64,000 nt of DNA from Pseudomonas versuta (lineage in GTDB: Bacteria > Pseudomonadota > Gammaproteobacteria > Pseudomonadales > Pseudomonadaceae), in assembly GCF_001294575.1 (NCBI RefSeq), contig NZ_CP012676.1, positions 2,604,001 through 2,668,000 of the forward strand, in the 5' to 3' direction. Each line of letters starts with the position of its first letter. Position 1 is the stretch's first letter. Below are positions 46,034 through 53,995 of this stretch, one piece after another. Position numbers and translations under genes: made by a program. Below the pieces are notes generated by a model. That model was given only the letters and a program-made list of their open reading frames with translations, searched no databases and was not told the origin of the DNA.

Positions 46034-46393
46034 TCACGCAGCTTTTTTCCCGAGCAGCAGTTCAGCAATACACTCATGAGCTTCGTGCAGCCGCTCGTAG
46101 TAGGTTTTCCTGCAGCACCCGCAGTGGGCGATCTTCTGCGAAAGCAAGCTGTCGTGGTTGCAGTAGTGCTCGCGCACCACCACCGCAAGCTGCGGGGGCA
46201 GGTGTTTATTGACGATCAACTCAATGTCGGCCGACTCATCGAGCAGTACCCGACTACCCCGCGTGCCGCGAATCAGCTCGCCCTTGGTCTCCATCAACAT
46301 GGCAATCATGTTGCCGCTGCCAGTGCCTTCGGGCGCTGCGCTATGCAGGTCCTCAGCCCAGAGCTTGAGCATGGCGTCGATATGTTTAATCAA
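46034..46393 (-). CDS. Q-like phage antitermination protein
   Basis: The protein of about 119 residues contains DIELIVNKHLPPQLAVVVRE followed by a Cys-rich helix-turn-helix-like end (CRKTYYERLHEAHECIAELL), as in small Q-type antiterminators. It overlaps the primase stop by 8 bp. A TTG start at 46393 preceded by GAGGAG was preferred; the next ATG is at 46372. Antitermination would let RNA polymerase read through the hairpins of the late operon. Confidence 0.65.
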   Translation of the reverse strand: MIKHIDAMLKLWAEDLHSAAPEGTGSGNMIAMLMETKGELIRGTRGSRVLLDESADIELIVNKHLPPQLAVVVREHYCNHDSLLSQKIAHCGCCRKTYYERLHEAHECIAELLLGKKAA

Positions 46394-48602
46394 AGCAAGG
46401 CTCCTCGGTCTTCTGCACCTGCAGGGCTGACTGGCCGCCCCAGTTACCAGGCTTCTTGTAAGCCCAGGGACGCTGCCCGCTTTTGGCCAGGGCTGGCAGA
46501 CGCACCCGACGCCAACCAAGCCGGTGCATGATCGCGCCGACACGCATCTGCTCGGGCTTGCCCCAGTGGCCGAAGTCGAGTTTGAGTGCGCTGGCCAACA
46601 CTTCGCTGCCGCTGGTGGTTTCGCCGATCTGCGACTCTTCCAGCCAGTTCAGGATCGGGCCTTCCCATTCATCCACCACAAAGCGCTCGTCCTGGGCTTC
46701 GGAGAACATCGCGGTTTCGTCGCGGTTGACCCACCAGATCTCACCTGCCTCATAACAGAACATTGCCTCGGCCCAGAGCTGGTCACGGATCTCGCGCAGT
46801 TGCTCGAGGTCGACCTTGGTGCAGGCCACTGGCCAATAACGGCGGTTGCCCGTGGCGTCCTTGAGGTATTCGTCCTGGTTGGTGGTACCCACGAAAACAC
46901 ACTGGCGTGGCACGTCATTTGTTCTGCGGCCGTAGCTCTCGCGGTAGGTGTCGGTGGACGCCGAGAAGAACTGCTTGGCCTTGGTGCTCTCAGCCTTGTT
47001 GAAGCTGTCCAGCTCGCCCAGTTCGATGATCCATTTGCCACGGATCGCCTGAAAGCCGTCCTTGTCGCCCAGGGCAAACGGCGTATCCATAAACCAGTCG
47101 CCGCCAAGGATCCTCATGGCTGTGGACTTACCTTCGCCCTGCCCGCCCTCGAGGATCATTACCGAGTCAGCCTTGCACCCCGGGCGCATTACCCGCGCCA
47201 CTGCTGAGATCATCCAGCGCTTGCCGACCTTGGCGCTGTAACCGCTTTGGGTCACGCCCATCACCGTGTTGAGCCAGGTATCGAGGCGCGGCACCCGATC
47301 CCATTCAAGCTTGTTCAGGTAGTTACGCACCGGGTGAAAGGAGTTGTCATGGGCCACAACGCTGACCGCCTCGATCACGCTTGAGGCTTTGACCCGCAGG
47401 TTGTATTGCTGGGCCAGCCACTTCATCACCCGAATATCGTCGATATCACCCCAATCCCCGGTACCGCCGCCATAAGGAGGCGTGCGTAATTTGACGATTT
47501 TGGAGCTGAAGGCGCTGAAGCTGATAACACCGGCCCAGCGCTCGTCGTTGCCCAGGATCAATTCGACGTTTTGCATATGGGCGATCAATGAGCCGTTTTC
47601 AGTTCGTGCCAGCTGGTCTTTCCATCCACCTGCAGCAGGCGGCCTGACCACCGACAACACCTGGCGGCGGACTGCATCCAACCCTTCGGCACAATGCAAG
47701 TCATTGAAGTCGGTCCACTTGATCTCGCGCTCGCCCGAAAACACCGGACCAACCACCTGACCGCCAACGATCAAGGCCGCGTTGCTGCCCTTCTCTTCGC
47801 CCGGGTTCCAAGGCTCGCCGTTGGCGCGTTTGGTCTTCCAGTCATCGTCGCGGCAGACGATCAGGGCGCGGCCCGGGAAACGCTCGCGCATGGCCTTGGC
47901 CACCACGCTCAAATTACCCGCGTCAAACGCGATGGCCACCGTCAACGAGGTGGCCATATGCAGGCTTGCGCCAGTGGCGTAGCCCTCACAGACCAGTACT
48001 GGCTCGCCCGGCTCAGGGTGAGGGCCAATCAGGTGGAAGGCGCCTTCCTTGGACATGCCATAAGGCCAATAGGACTTGTCGCGGCCAGTGTCCTGCTGCT
48101 TGTCGGGGTAGATGACCTGCAGCCCGACGATCTGATCCCGAACATTACTCATCGGTACCAACATAGCACCAGAGCGCGGCGCGTAGCGGACACCCATACC
48201 GACGATCTGTTTACGATCCAGATAAGCGCTACGACCCTTCTCCGGCATACGCTTAAACAGGCCAGATGCACGATTGGCAGCACGGCGGGCGGCGTTCGCG
48301 GCAATCTCGGCGGCGCGGCGTTTGCCTTCCTCCTGACGAGCGCGCATCACGTCGCGTTCTTCCTGGCTCATGCGGCCGGCCTTGACCTTGATCTTGTTGC
48401 TGTCGCCCGAACGCCAGTCACCGAAGCTGCCGAAAATCAGCGTCTCGTTTTTCTCGGTGCGGTGTTCATGGATGACATACCAGCCGTTTTTCTCTTTGCC
48501 CTTATCCTGCGTGGTCTTGCAGCGGGTCAACTTGCCGAACGTGAGTGGTTGCGCAGGCTCAAGGCCGTGGTCAGCAAATTGACCAAGTACGTCATCGAGC
48601 AT
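46386..48602 (-). CDS. phage primase-helicase (toprim plus VapE-type ATPase)
   Basis: The 738-residue protein combines a toprim-like primase region (VLVCEGYATGASLH, ALIVCRDDDW near residues 205-260) with a C-terminal virulence-associated-E/D5-like ATPase (Walker A LEGGQGEGKST, near residue 480; FVGTTNQDEYLKDATGNRRY). Such fusions start and unwind replication forks in Pseudomonas prophages. It follows the DksA-like gene with an 11-bp overlap. Confidence 0.9.
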   Translation of the reverse strand: MLDDVLGQFADHGLEPAQPLTFGKLTRCKTTQDKGKEKNGWYVIHEHRTEKNETLIFGSFGDWRSGDSNKIKVKAGRMSQEERDVMRARQEEGKRRAAEIAANAARRAANRASGLFKRMPEKGRSAYLDRKQIVGMGVRYAPRSGAMLVPMSNVRDQIVGLQVIYPDKQQDTGRDKSYWPYGMSKEGAFHLIGPHPEPGEPVLVCEGYATGASLHMATSLTVAIAFDAGNLSVVAKAMRERFPGRALIVCRDDDWKTKRANGEPWNPGEEKGSNAALIVGGQVVGPVFSGEREIKWTDFNDLHCAEGLDAVRRQVLSVVRPPAAGGWKDQLARTENGSLIAHMQNVELILGNDERWAGVISFSAFSSKIVKLRTPPYGGGTGDWGDIDDIRVMKWLAQQYNLRVKASSVIEAVSVVAHDNSFHPVRNYLNKLEWDRVPRLDTWLNTVMGVTQSGYSAKVGKRWMISAVARVMRPGCKADSVMILEGGQGEGKSTAMRILGGDWFMDTPFALGDKDGFQAIRGKWIIELGELDSFNKAESTKAKQFFSASTDTYRESYGRRTNDVPRQCVFVGTTNQDEYLKDATGNRRYWPVACTKVDLEQLREIRDQLWAEAMFCYEAGEIWWVNRDETAMFSEAQDERFVVDEWEGPILNWLEESQIGETTSGSEVLASALKLDFGHWGKPEQMRVGAIMHRLGWRRVRLPALAKSGQRPWAYKKPGNWGGQSALQVQKTEEPCFD

Positions 48603-48810
48603 AACGGGTACCTATCTGTTCATTAAGTTGCTCGCACTCGGTGCAACGGGTGCAATTAGTCACGGCAAGACGACGGGGCAAAGGAATGGTCGAGTCGCAA
48701 TCCACGCAGAACTCGTAAGACTCGAACACCGGTTTCGCTTTGCGCGCGGCTAGTGCCCTGTCGATGCGCTCCTGCACCAGGTCGTTAGCAAAATCTGCGA
48801 TATCAGCCAC
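48592..48810 (-). CDS. TraR/DksA-type zinc-finger protein
   Basis: The 72-residue product has the four-cysteine zinc finger FCVDC...NCTRC preceded by a helix containing DLVQERIDRALA, matching short phage TraR/DksA C4 proteins. These bind the secondary channel of RNA polymerase and shift transcription. A GTG start (48810) was chosen; no better ATG exists in frame. It overlaps the CII-like gene by 8 bp. Confidence 0.8.
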   Translation of the reverse strand: MADIADFANDLVQERIDRALAARKAKPVFESYEFCVDCDSTIPLPRRLAVTNCTRCTECEQLNEQIGTRYAR

Positions 48811-49321
48811 GGTCGGTACCCCGCGTGGTCGAGTTGACGTAACAGGCACGGTTGTACAACGACAGCAGCCCCTGAATGCCGCGAAACACTTGCAGGCGAA
48901 TGGCTGCCAGCTCGCTGTCACTGATCGCACCGTCTCCGATGCTTTTTGCCCAGGTATCAGCCAGGTCGGCAACCTGTCGAAAATACGCGGCAAGACCGGT
49001 GGTCAGCGTCTCCGGCATGTCGTCGGTGTAAGCCTCAGCCAGTTCCTGCCAGATCGTGTCGCCCACCAGCGCGTGCACCGCATCAAGGATGCGGCGGTCT
49101 TTGGTCAGTTCCAGGATCTCGGCAAACTCTTGAATATTTACTGCGTGGTTTGGATGTGTCGGGGAGAGTTTGTGCTGCAGCGTGGTGGGATTGCGGCCTG
49201 TGGTGGCAGCGATGGCAGCAGCACCGCCCGGGTAGTCTCGGGCAGCGTGGTAGAGCGCCAAATCGAGCGGCAGAATTTCGCGGCGCGCTCGCTGGGTGCA
49301 ACTAAGAGCAATACGGCTCAT
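48803..49321 (-). CDS. CII-family phage regulator
   Basis: The 172-residue protein begins MSRIALSCTQRARREILPLD and has the phage CII-like helical DNA-binding part (ALYHAARDYPGGAAAIAATT, GRNPTTLQHKLSP). In the lambdoid scheme CII favours lysogeny and activates repressor and integrase promoters. It is the second gene of the cro-led operon. The gap before it (49322-49662) contains several perfect hairpins. Confidence 0.75.
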   Translation of the reverse strand: MSRIALSCTQRARREILPLDLALYHAARDYPGGAAAIAATTGRNPTTLQHKLSPTHPNHAVNIQEFAEILELTKDRRILDAVHALVGDTIWQELAEAYTDDMPETLTTGLAAYFRQVADLADTWAKSIGDGAISDSELAAIRLQVFRGIQGLLSLYNRACYVNSTTRGTDRG

Positions 49322-49402
49322 GGCATTAATCCTTAATGTTGCCAGTGCCGCGCGGCGTGTTGTGGTGGTACATTTGCCGCGTGGCTTGTAAGGGCCCAAA
49401 AA

Positions 49403-49529
49403 GCCGGTCTAGATTCTCAAGATCGAAACCGGCACCGTGCCGAGGTAAGCGATCCGTCGCTTACCTCTGGCGCAACAGCTGCCAGATCTGTGGTGGAGAA
49501 GGCAGCAACCCAAGGCTTCCGAGCCTTGG
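49403..49529 (+). ncRNA. candidate structured RNA between cII and cro
   Basis: Four inverted repeats lie in a row: GCCGGT/ACCGGC (49403/49433), the perfect 10-bp stem GAGGTAAGCG/CGCTTACCTC (49442/49467, loop ATCCGT), CTGCC/GGCAG (49479/49505) and the 8-bp stem CCAAGGCT/AGCCTTGG (49510/49529, loop TCCG). A plus-strand terminator follows at 49626. A transcript in this direction would be antisense to the cro-cII message. The strand is inferred from the terminator. Confidence 0.4.
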
Positions 49530-49625
49530 AAAGCGCGGTTAAGGGAGGCGGAATTGCATGTGGTGTGCCCGCCTACCTTGACCGCGACCCGGCGACACTG
49601 TGGTGGTGTGTGCCGGGAGGAACTG

Positions 49626-49649
49626 GGCGGCCCTTGGGTCGCCTTTTTT
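49626..49649 (+). terminator. Rho-independent terminator downstream of the structured region
   Basis: GGCGGCCC (49626-49633) pairs with GGGTCGCC (49636-49643) with one G-T pair, followed by six T on the plus strand. It is the only terminator here that points toward cro. Confidence 0.65.
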
Positions 49650-49662
49650 CTTTCTCGATTTC

Positions 49663-49893
49663 TTAAGCAGCTTTAACCGGAGTGTCCATGCCAGGTGGAA
49701 AAACATCGTCTAACGTGCACTTCACACCCAACTGGTTAAAAGCAACGACTATCGCGCGGCACTCAGCCAGTCCAGCAGTGCGCCTGCCTGCTTCATAGTT
49801 ACTAACTCTCGCTTGAGTCCATCCGAGAGCAGCTACCAGCTGCCTCTGCTTAATACCCGACTTTTCTCTTTGCTGTGCGATGCAATTCATCAT
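49663..49893 (-). CDS. Cro-like HTH regulator
   Basis: The 76-residue protein has an XRE-type helix-turn-helix (KQRQLVAALGWTQARVSNYE) and a short C-terminal dimerisation part. It is divergent from the S24 repressor, as expected for Cro. ATG 49893 follows GGAAG closely and is preferred; a GTG six codons upstream has no ribosome-binding site. Cro proteins repress the lysogeny promoter and favour the lytic pathway. Confidence 0.8.
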   Translation of the reverse strand: MMNCIAQQREKSGIKQRQLVAALGWTQARVSNYEAGRRTAGLAECRAIVVAFNQLGVKCTLDDVFPPGMDTPVKAA

Positions 49894-49925
49894 CTCTTCC
49901 TTCAGTGTCACGCCGCCACATTAAA

Positions 49926-49980
49926 CACATAACGTGTGATTTTCAACACGCAAAGTGAGAAAAAAACATTTCGATACGTG
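49926..49980. promoter_or_regulatory. triplet of phased operator half-sites between cro and cI
   Basis: Three sites share CAC-N5-GTG or a half-conserved variant: CACATAACGTG (49926-49936), CACGCAAAGTG (49947-49957) and TTCGATACGTG (49970-49980). Their centres are 21 and 23 bp apart, about two helical turns. This fits O1-O2-O3 sites for the CI/Cro switch. Confidence 0.6.
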
Positions 49981-49993
49981 GTAAAAAAATCAC

Positions 49994-50743
49994 ATGAACA
50001 CATTAGGCTTACGTATCAAACAACTAAGAAAGGCAAAGGGCATGAGCCAACAAGCTCTAGCCCTTGCTTGTGGGTGGGAATCCCAATCTCGCATTGGTAA
50101 CTACGAGAAAGGGACTCGTCAGCCAAACTTAGAAGACATGGAAAAAATCGCTTCCGTCCTCGGAATTACCCTTCCTGACTTGGTAGCTGGTAGAGACCGC
50201 TCCGAATTAGAAAGCTTGCCGGATATAGTCCAAGGTCGCGTCCGCTCTGAAGATGGCCTCGTAAAGAGTTGGGGCCGCTCAGGTGACAAAGATCAACCAG
50301 TAAGCAGCTGCGTAGGCTGGGCAAAGAAAGGGATAGTTCCAGTGGTAGGGAATGCACAATTAGGTAATGAGGGCTATTTCGAGACATCAGACTTACCTCC
50401 AGGGCACAGTGAGGGGTATTTAGAAATTCATAGCGATGACCCCGATGCTTTTGGTCTGAGAGTTTTGGGCGATAGCCTGCTTCCCCGGATCAAAAACGGA
50501 GAATTCGTGCTCATTGAACCCAACAAAAGCTTCATAAGCGGAGATGAAGTCATGGTTCGTACCAAATCTGGGCGCACCATGATCAAAGAATTTATCTACC
50601 TACGTGACGGGATGTATCGGCTTGATAGCGTAAATGCTGAGCATGTCACCATTCACATTGCACAAAGCGACGTAGAAGAGATTCACCTTGTCGGTGGCAT
50701 CCTCAAATCATCACGGTTCTTACATTCAGCGTCCGACTTTTAA
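49994..50743 (+). CDS. CI-type repressor with S24 peptidase domain
   Basis: The 249-residue protein has an N-terminal XRE helix-turn-helix (residues 7-60, MSQQALALACGWESQSRIGN) and a C-terminal LexA/S24 domain with the catalytic pair Ser161 (GDSLLPRI) and Lys198 (TMIKEF). It should maintain lysogeny and be inactivated in the SOS response. The usual Ala-Gly cleavage pair is not obvious: the corresponding segment reads GNAQLGNEGYF, with Leu123-Gly124. It is divergent from the cro-like gene. Confidence 0.9.
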   Translation: MNTLGLRIKQLRKAKGMSQQALALACGWESQSRIGNYEKGTRQPNLEDMEKIASVLGITLPDLVAGRDRSELESLPDIVQGRVRSEDGLVKSWGRSGDKDQPVSSCVGWAKKGIVPVVGNAQLGNEGYFETSDLPPGHSEGYLEIHSDDPDAFGLRVLGDSLLPRIKNGEFVLIEPNKSFISGDEVMVRTKSGRTMIKEFIYLRDGMYRLDSVNAEHVTIHIAQSDVEEIHLVGGILKSSRFLHSASDF

Positions 50744-50835
50744 TAACATTTATCTGCGCGCGAAATTTAAATTGACACAGATAAGCACGATACGTGATAT
50801 TTGCCTCGTTCTCCACCACAGAGCGAGGCAACACC

Positions 50836-51015
50836 ATGCACACCACAGCAACCCTGCACGTCCACCCAGCGTGCGCCAGTAACCGTCGTCTGATCGAGCA
50901 GCTGCAATCTACCACCGGCTGCCTGGTCATCCTCCACAACAATAAGCCCCGGCTGGTTCCGCACAGCAACCGCCCGGCCCCGTTCGATCCGAACAATGGG
51001 GGGCATGCAGCATGA
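50836..51015 (+). CDS. small hypothetical phage protein
   Basis: The 59-residue product (MHTTATLHVHPACASNRRLI at its start) is hydrophilic and overlaps the next gene by 4 bp (ATGA), which supports translation. GAGGC lies upstream of its ATG. No family was recognised. Confidence 0.55.
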   Translation: MHTTATLHVHPACASNRRLIEQLQSTTGCLVILHNNKPRLVPHSNRPAPFDPNNGGHAA

Positions 51016-51605
51016 ACCGGTTTTCTTTGGCTGATAAAACCCATCGTCTATTGGCTGCACAGGTCAATTTGAACGGCACGTTTCACCACTCGTGCAACTT
51101 CAAAAACACCAATCTGCCGTTGATCTTCGTGCTGCAGGTTGAGCGCGGTTCCTCCGGCACGCTCTTCACCATTGTTACCGGCGACGAGAAACACAGCCTG
51201 ACGGTGAACAGTGCCGACAAAGACAAGCACCTGGTGCTCGCTGACTTTATTGAGTCCATCGCCAATGGCCGCGTGGATACTGCCGAGCCAGCAACACCGC
51301 GCGCGCGTGCTGAATCTGTCGACCGCGGCCAACTACTGGATACCAATCAACAAGAGCAGCTGCACCAGCTGGTACGCCAAGGCGGCTCGTTGAAGCTCGA
51401 TATCGGTCTGGATGAGGCCGTTAGCCTGGCAGTGCATTGCACGCAGAGTCGTAAAGGCATCACGGCGATTCTGGTCGCCGGCGACAGTTGCCAGTGCACT
51501 CAGTGCTTTACGGCCTATGGCGACGACCAGCACAGTTTTAACCGGCTGCTGCAGTCGCTCGATCACTTGGTCACGTCGGCAGCTCCTGCCGCGCTTGCAG
51601 CTTAG
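51012..51605 (+). CDS. hypothetical phage protein
   Basis: The 197-residue protein appears to hold two similar halves: FSLADK...LVLADFIESIANG and LDTNQQEQ...LLQSLDHLVT. Each mixes strands and helices and has a hydrophobic core. A CQCTQC motif lies in the second half and might bind metal. No family was recognised. It is in the plus-strand early operon downstream of cI. Confidence 0.6.
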   Translation: MNRFSLADKTHRLLAAQVNLNGTFHHSCNFKNTNLPLIFVLQVERGSSGTLFTIVTGDEKHSLTVNSADKDKHLVLADFIESIANGRVDTAEPATPRARAESVDRGQLLDTNQQEQLHQLVRQGGSLKLDIGLDEAVSLAVHCTQSRKGITAILVAGDSCQCTQCFTAYGDDQHSFNRLLQSLDHLVTSAAPAALAA

Positions 51606-51613
51606 GGGGGGTT

Positions 51614-51898
51614 ATGGAACGCACCCTCGCCAAAGCCGCCGTCTGCCTGGGCACTACCCGGCCAAAATTGATCAAGTTAATGCGCGAAAAAGGAGTGCTC
51701 AACGAGCGCAACTTACCCGCCTTCCCGGTTCGGGATCGGGAGTATCTGCGGATCAAGGACAGCAACTGGTTCCACGCCGAACTCGGCATGCAGTACAGCC
51801 AATCAACCCGTGTACGTCAGCCCGGTATCGCTTGGCTGGCCAAACAGTTGGGCCTGGCCCTTCCAGCAATTCCGGTTAATCACCGTGACGTGGCCTAG
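51614..51898 (+). CDS. phage antirepressor KilAC-domain protein
   Basis: The 94-residue protein consists of a KilAC-type DNA-binding domain: LAKAAVCLGTTRPKLIKLMR, LPAFPVRDREYLRIKDSNW and QYSQSTRVRQPGIAWLA. In phages the domain usually sits at the C-terminus of antirepressors; here it stands alone. The start follows TAGGGGGG. Confidence 0.8.
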   Translation: MERTLAKAAVCLGTTRPKLIKLMREKGVLNERNLPAFPVRDREYLRIKDSNWFHAELGMQYSQSTRVRQPGIAWLAKQLGLALPAIPVNHRDVA

Positions 51899-52064
51899 GG
51901 AATACGCTCGGCAGATCGTGGCCATGCCGACACGCAAGGAGCGCAACGCGGCGCTCCTGGAAGTGCCGGAACATTTGCGTGAACTGACCAAGCGCCACTG
52001 CCTTAATGCCTGGAACCACCCGGCCCGCCGCCCAACCAAAACGAGCAAGCCAGAACATGACTAA
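51885..52064 (+). CDS. small conserved phage protein
   Basis: The 59-residue product (GTG start, then TWPREYARQIVAMPTRKERN) is basic and helical, and overlaps both neighbours by a few bases. Similar short genes are common beside KilAC genes in Pseudomonas prophages. The function is unknown. Confidence 0.55.
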   Translation: MTWPREYARQIVAMPTRKERNAALLEVPEHLRELTKRHCLNAWNHPARRPTKTSKPEHD

Positions 52065-52383
52065 AGCCAACCAAAACCCGCTGCGGTTACTGCCTGCACC
52101 GGACGCGGCCACCGTGGAGCTGCTGTATCGCAATTTTGGTGATGTGCTGATCCCGCTCGACAAGCTGCGCGAACAGTACTTTCGCTACCTGAATGAGCAG
52201 TCGTTCATAGCGGAAATCATCAGCGGCCGTATTCAACTACCCATCACCACGCTCGATAGCAGCCGCAAGGCAACAAAGTTTGCCCACATAAAACACGTTG
52301 CCGCACTGATCGACATCCGCGCGTACAAGGCCGACGAAGAATTCGGCAGATCTCAAGGCAATACTCCAAACCAAGACGAATAA
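52057..52383 (+). CDS. PrtN-like (pyocin activator family) transcriptional activator
   Basis: The 108-residue protein matches the PrtN family: ATVELLYRNFGDVLIPLDKL, FRYLNEQSFIAEIISGRIQL and HIKHVAALIDIRAYKADEEF. PrtN of P. aeruginosa activates R/F/S-pyocin genes under RecA control. Its presence in the plus-strand early operon suggests it activates prophage or host genes. It overlaps the previous gene by 8 bp. Confidence 0.85.
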   Translation: MTKANQNPLRLLPAPDAATVELLYRNFGDVLIPLDKLREQYFRYLNEQSFIAEIISGRIQLPITTLDSSRKATKFAHIKHVAALIDIRAYKADEEFGRSQGNTPNQDE

Positions 52384-52425
52384 ACCAGCGCTGCCACCAC
52401 CAGCGATACACCAGGAGCACACCAC

Positions 52426-52563
52426 ATGACCTCTGTTCAGATCAGCGCGCTGATCATTCTGATCCTCAGTACAGTCCTGCTCTATTGGATCGGCTACCGC
52501 AACGGTCTGGCCGATGGCCGTAGCACCGACTCAACTCCCGGCCCCCGGAGAAAAGCGGCATGA
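52426..52563 (+). CDS. small single-span membrane peptide
   Basis: The 45-codon frame starts after CAGGAGC and encodes ISALIILILSTVLLYWIGYR as a membrane helix, followed by a basic, Pro-rich tail. It overlaps the next start (ATGA). The function is unknown; it might act on the host membrane. Confidence 0.55.
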   Translation: MTSVQISALIILILSTVLLYWIGYRNGLADGRSTDSTPGPRRKAA

Positions 52564-53297
52564 CCCACTCACTGACCAACCGCTTGACCCTGCCCGCTTT
52601 ACTCCGCAACACCAGTGGGATCGACACGCCTGTAACAAACAGTCTCTGCTGCGCAGCAGCAGGCATTACTAAAGCTTTTCGTGCCACTGCGGGGGAGCTT
52701 ATACCCCACATAAAGCTGCGCGAGGCAGCCCATTTTGATGCCCCGCTAAACGCTAAAAATCGCCCGCCCGCGCAGCCTGCCTTAGGGTATATCCGCTTCC
52801 TGCTAGCACTAAACCAGCATGAGTCGATGGCCAGACTTATGCTGATACCCGGTGTAGGGAGAAAAACGGCAGGTCTTATCCATGCTGCCTGTTTCCAATG
52901 GGTAGATCTCGAACATCCTCGCTGTGATTTACATTCTGATCCACTGCCGGTATGCCATATCGCACCAAGGGATATTGAGTATTTGCAAGGAGGATCGGAT
53001 CGGCATGCCGTCGTTCGTGCTGGCGAGGTATCTAAATACAAGCTGCCGCTCTATGCCCGAACCGATACAGACGAAATTGGGTATTGGAGATCAGTCGCAC
53101 ATTCATATGAGCACAGCATCCTCGACTTGCAGAAGGAGCGAGAGACTACCCTCGCGCATCAAGCCGAACTGAGTTCACTGCTCTTTGAATGGCAGCACAG
53201 TTACAGCACCGGTACCACAGTCCATCAAGGACTACACGACAGAACTGACCTAGCTCTGTCCACAAAGGCTCAGAACTCGGAGCCGAGAAATGACTAG
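52560..53297 (+). CDS. hypothetical protein with a helix-hairpin-helix-like motif
   Basis: The 245-residue protein contains LMLIPGVGRKTAGLIHAACF near residue 100, resembling the helix-hairpin-helix of DNA-binding enzymes. The rest is unlike any family I can name, including a C-terminal coiled region (LDLQKERETTLAHQAELSSL). It starts inside the stop of the membrane-peptide gene. The similarity may be coincidental. Confidence 0.5.
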   Translation: MTHSLTNRLTLPALLRNTSGIDTPVTNSLCCAAAGITKAFRATAGELIPHIKLREAAHFDAPLNAKNRPPAQPALGYIRFLLALNQHESMARLMLIPGVGRKTAGLIHAACFQWVDLEHPRCDLHSDPLPVCHIAPRDIEYLQGGSDRHAVVRAGEVSKYKLPLYARTDTDEIGYWRSVAHSYEHSILDLQKERETTLAHQAELSSLLFEWQHSYSTGTTVHQGLHDRTDLALSTKAQNSEPRND

Positions 53298-53694
53298 TCG
53301 GAGAGTGTACCAACGGCAAAAAAAACTGAGCGAAGGTGTCTATCTGATGAAAACCCCCGAATTTCAGCTCATCGACGGAATCACTCCAGATATAGGTGCT
53401 TACATCGAGGTTTCAATTCCACATGCCTGGTTGACTGATGAGGCTTTCAAAAGTCCTGGAGATTTCGAAGCAGATTTTTTTATTGATGTTCACGACCTAA
53501 TCCAAAAACGCATTGATGAAGGAGAATGTGAATTCAGCCGCCCCTGCACCTCTGAAGTAAAAAGCACTATCGCTATGCTCAGAAAATATGCAGATCTGCT
53601 TGAGAATAGCTTTGTTTTGGCATCCGATACTGTCGCGAAAAGCATCGACGGCGAGAGAGCACAAGTTAACGGGGGGTGGACTGATGAAGAATAG
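53290..53694 (+). CDS. hypothetical phage protein
   Basis: The 134-residue acidic protein (FQLIDGITPDIGAYIEVSIP; LIQKRIDEGECEF) has no recognised domain. The first ATG (53290) overlaps the previous stop by 8 bp; the internal ATG at 53347 is an alternative. It reads in the operon leading to excisionase and integrase. Confidence 0.5.
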   Translation: MTSRRVYQRQKKLSEGVYLMKTPEFQLIDGITPDIGAYIEVSIPHAWLTDEAFKSPGDFEADFFIDVHDLIQKRIDEGECEFSRPCTSEVKSTIAMLRKYADLLENSFVLASDTVAKSIDGERAQVNGGWTDEE

Positions 53695-53995
53695 TTACCG
53701 CCAAGACCAAACTCTCGCCGGACAAACAAGCAAACGTCCGAATACAAAAAGCCACAGAGCCACTGTTGGGATGGATTTGTCGATGCGCAAAGAGCTGATC
53801 AAAATTAGCGAATACCAACGCCGCCGCTGGGGTGAGAACGGGACACCGCTCTGCTCGCAAGCCATCCGCAACTACATCCGCAACGGAAAGCTGCCGGGCG
53901 AGCAGATAGGCTCGCTCTGGTATGTGGACTGGAACGCACTGAACATAGCTGACGGCAACGATCTGGTCGCAATGGTGCTGAGAGGAGTTGCCTGA
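53684..53995 (+). CDS. excisionase-like protein
   Basis: The protein of about 103 residues ends with a winged-helix-type excisionase motif: ISEYQRRRWGENGTPLCSQA followed by IRNYIRNGKLPGEQIG. It shares one base with the integrase start (TGATG). Small MerR-like excisionases bind attachment arms and direct excision. A shorter form starting at 53771 is possible. Confidence 0.75.
   Translation: MKNSYRQDQTLAGQTSKRPNTKSHRATVGMDLSMRKELIKISEYQRRRWGENGTPLCSQAIRNYIRNGKLPGEQIGSLWYVDWNALNIADGNDLVAMVLRGVA

Noticed and set aside
45603..46037. 144-codon minus-strand frame after the Q-like gene
   Set aside because: The start overlaps the Q-like stop but has no ribosome-binding site; composition is Pro/Ser/Cys-rich and it spans the palindromic tract, so non-coding is more likely.
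49403..49529. Repeated short palindromes considered as a CRISPR array
   Set aside because: The stems differ in sequence and spacing; there is no repeated unit with unique spacers and no cas gene.
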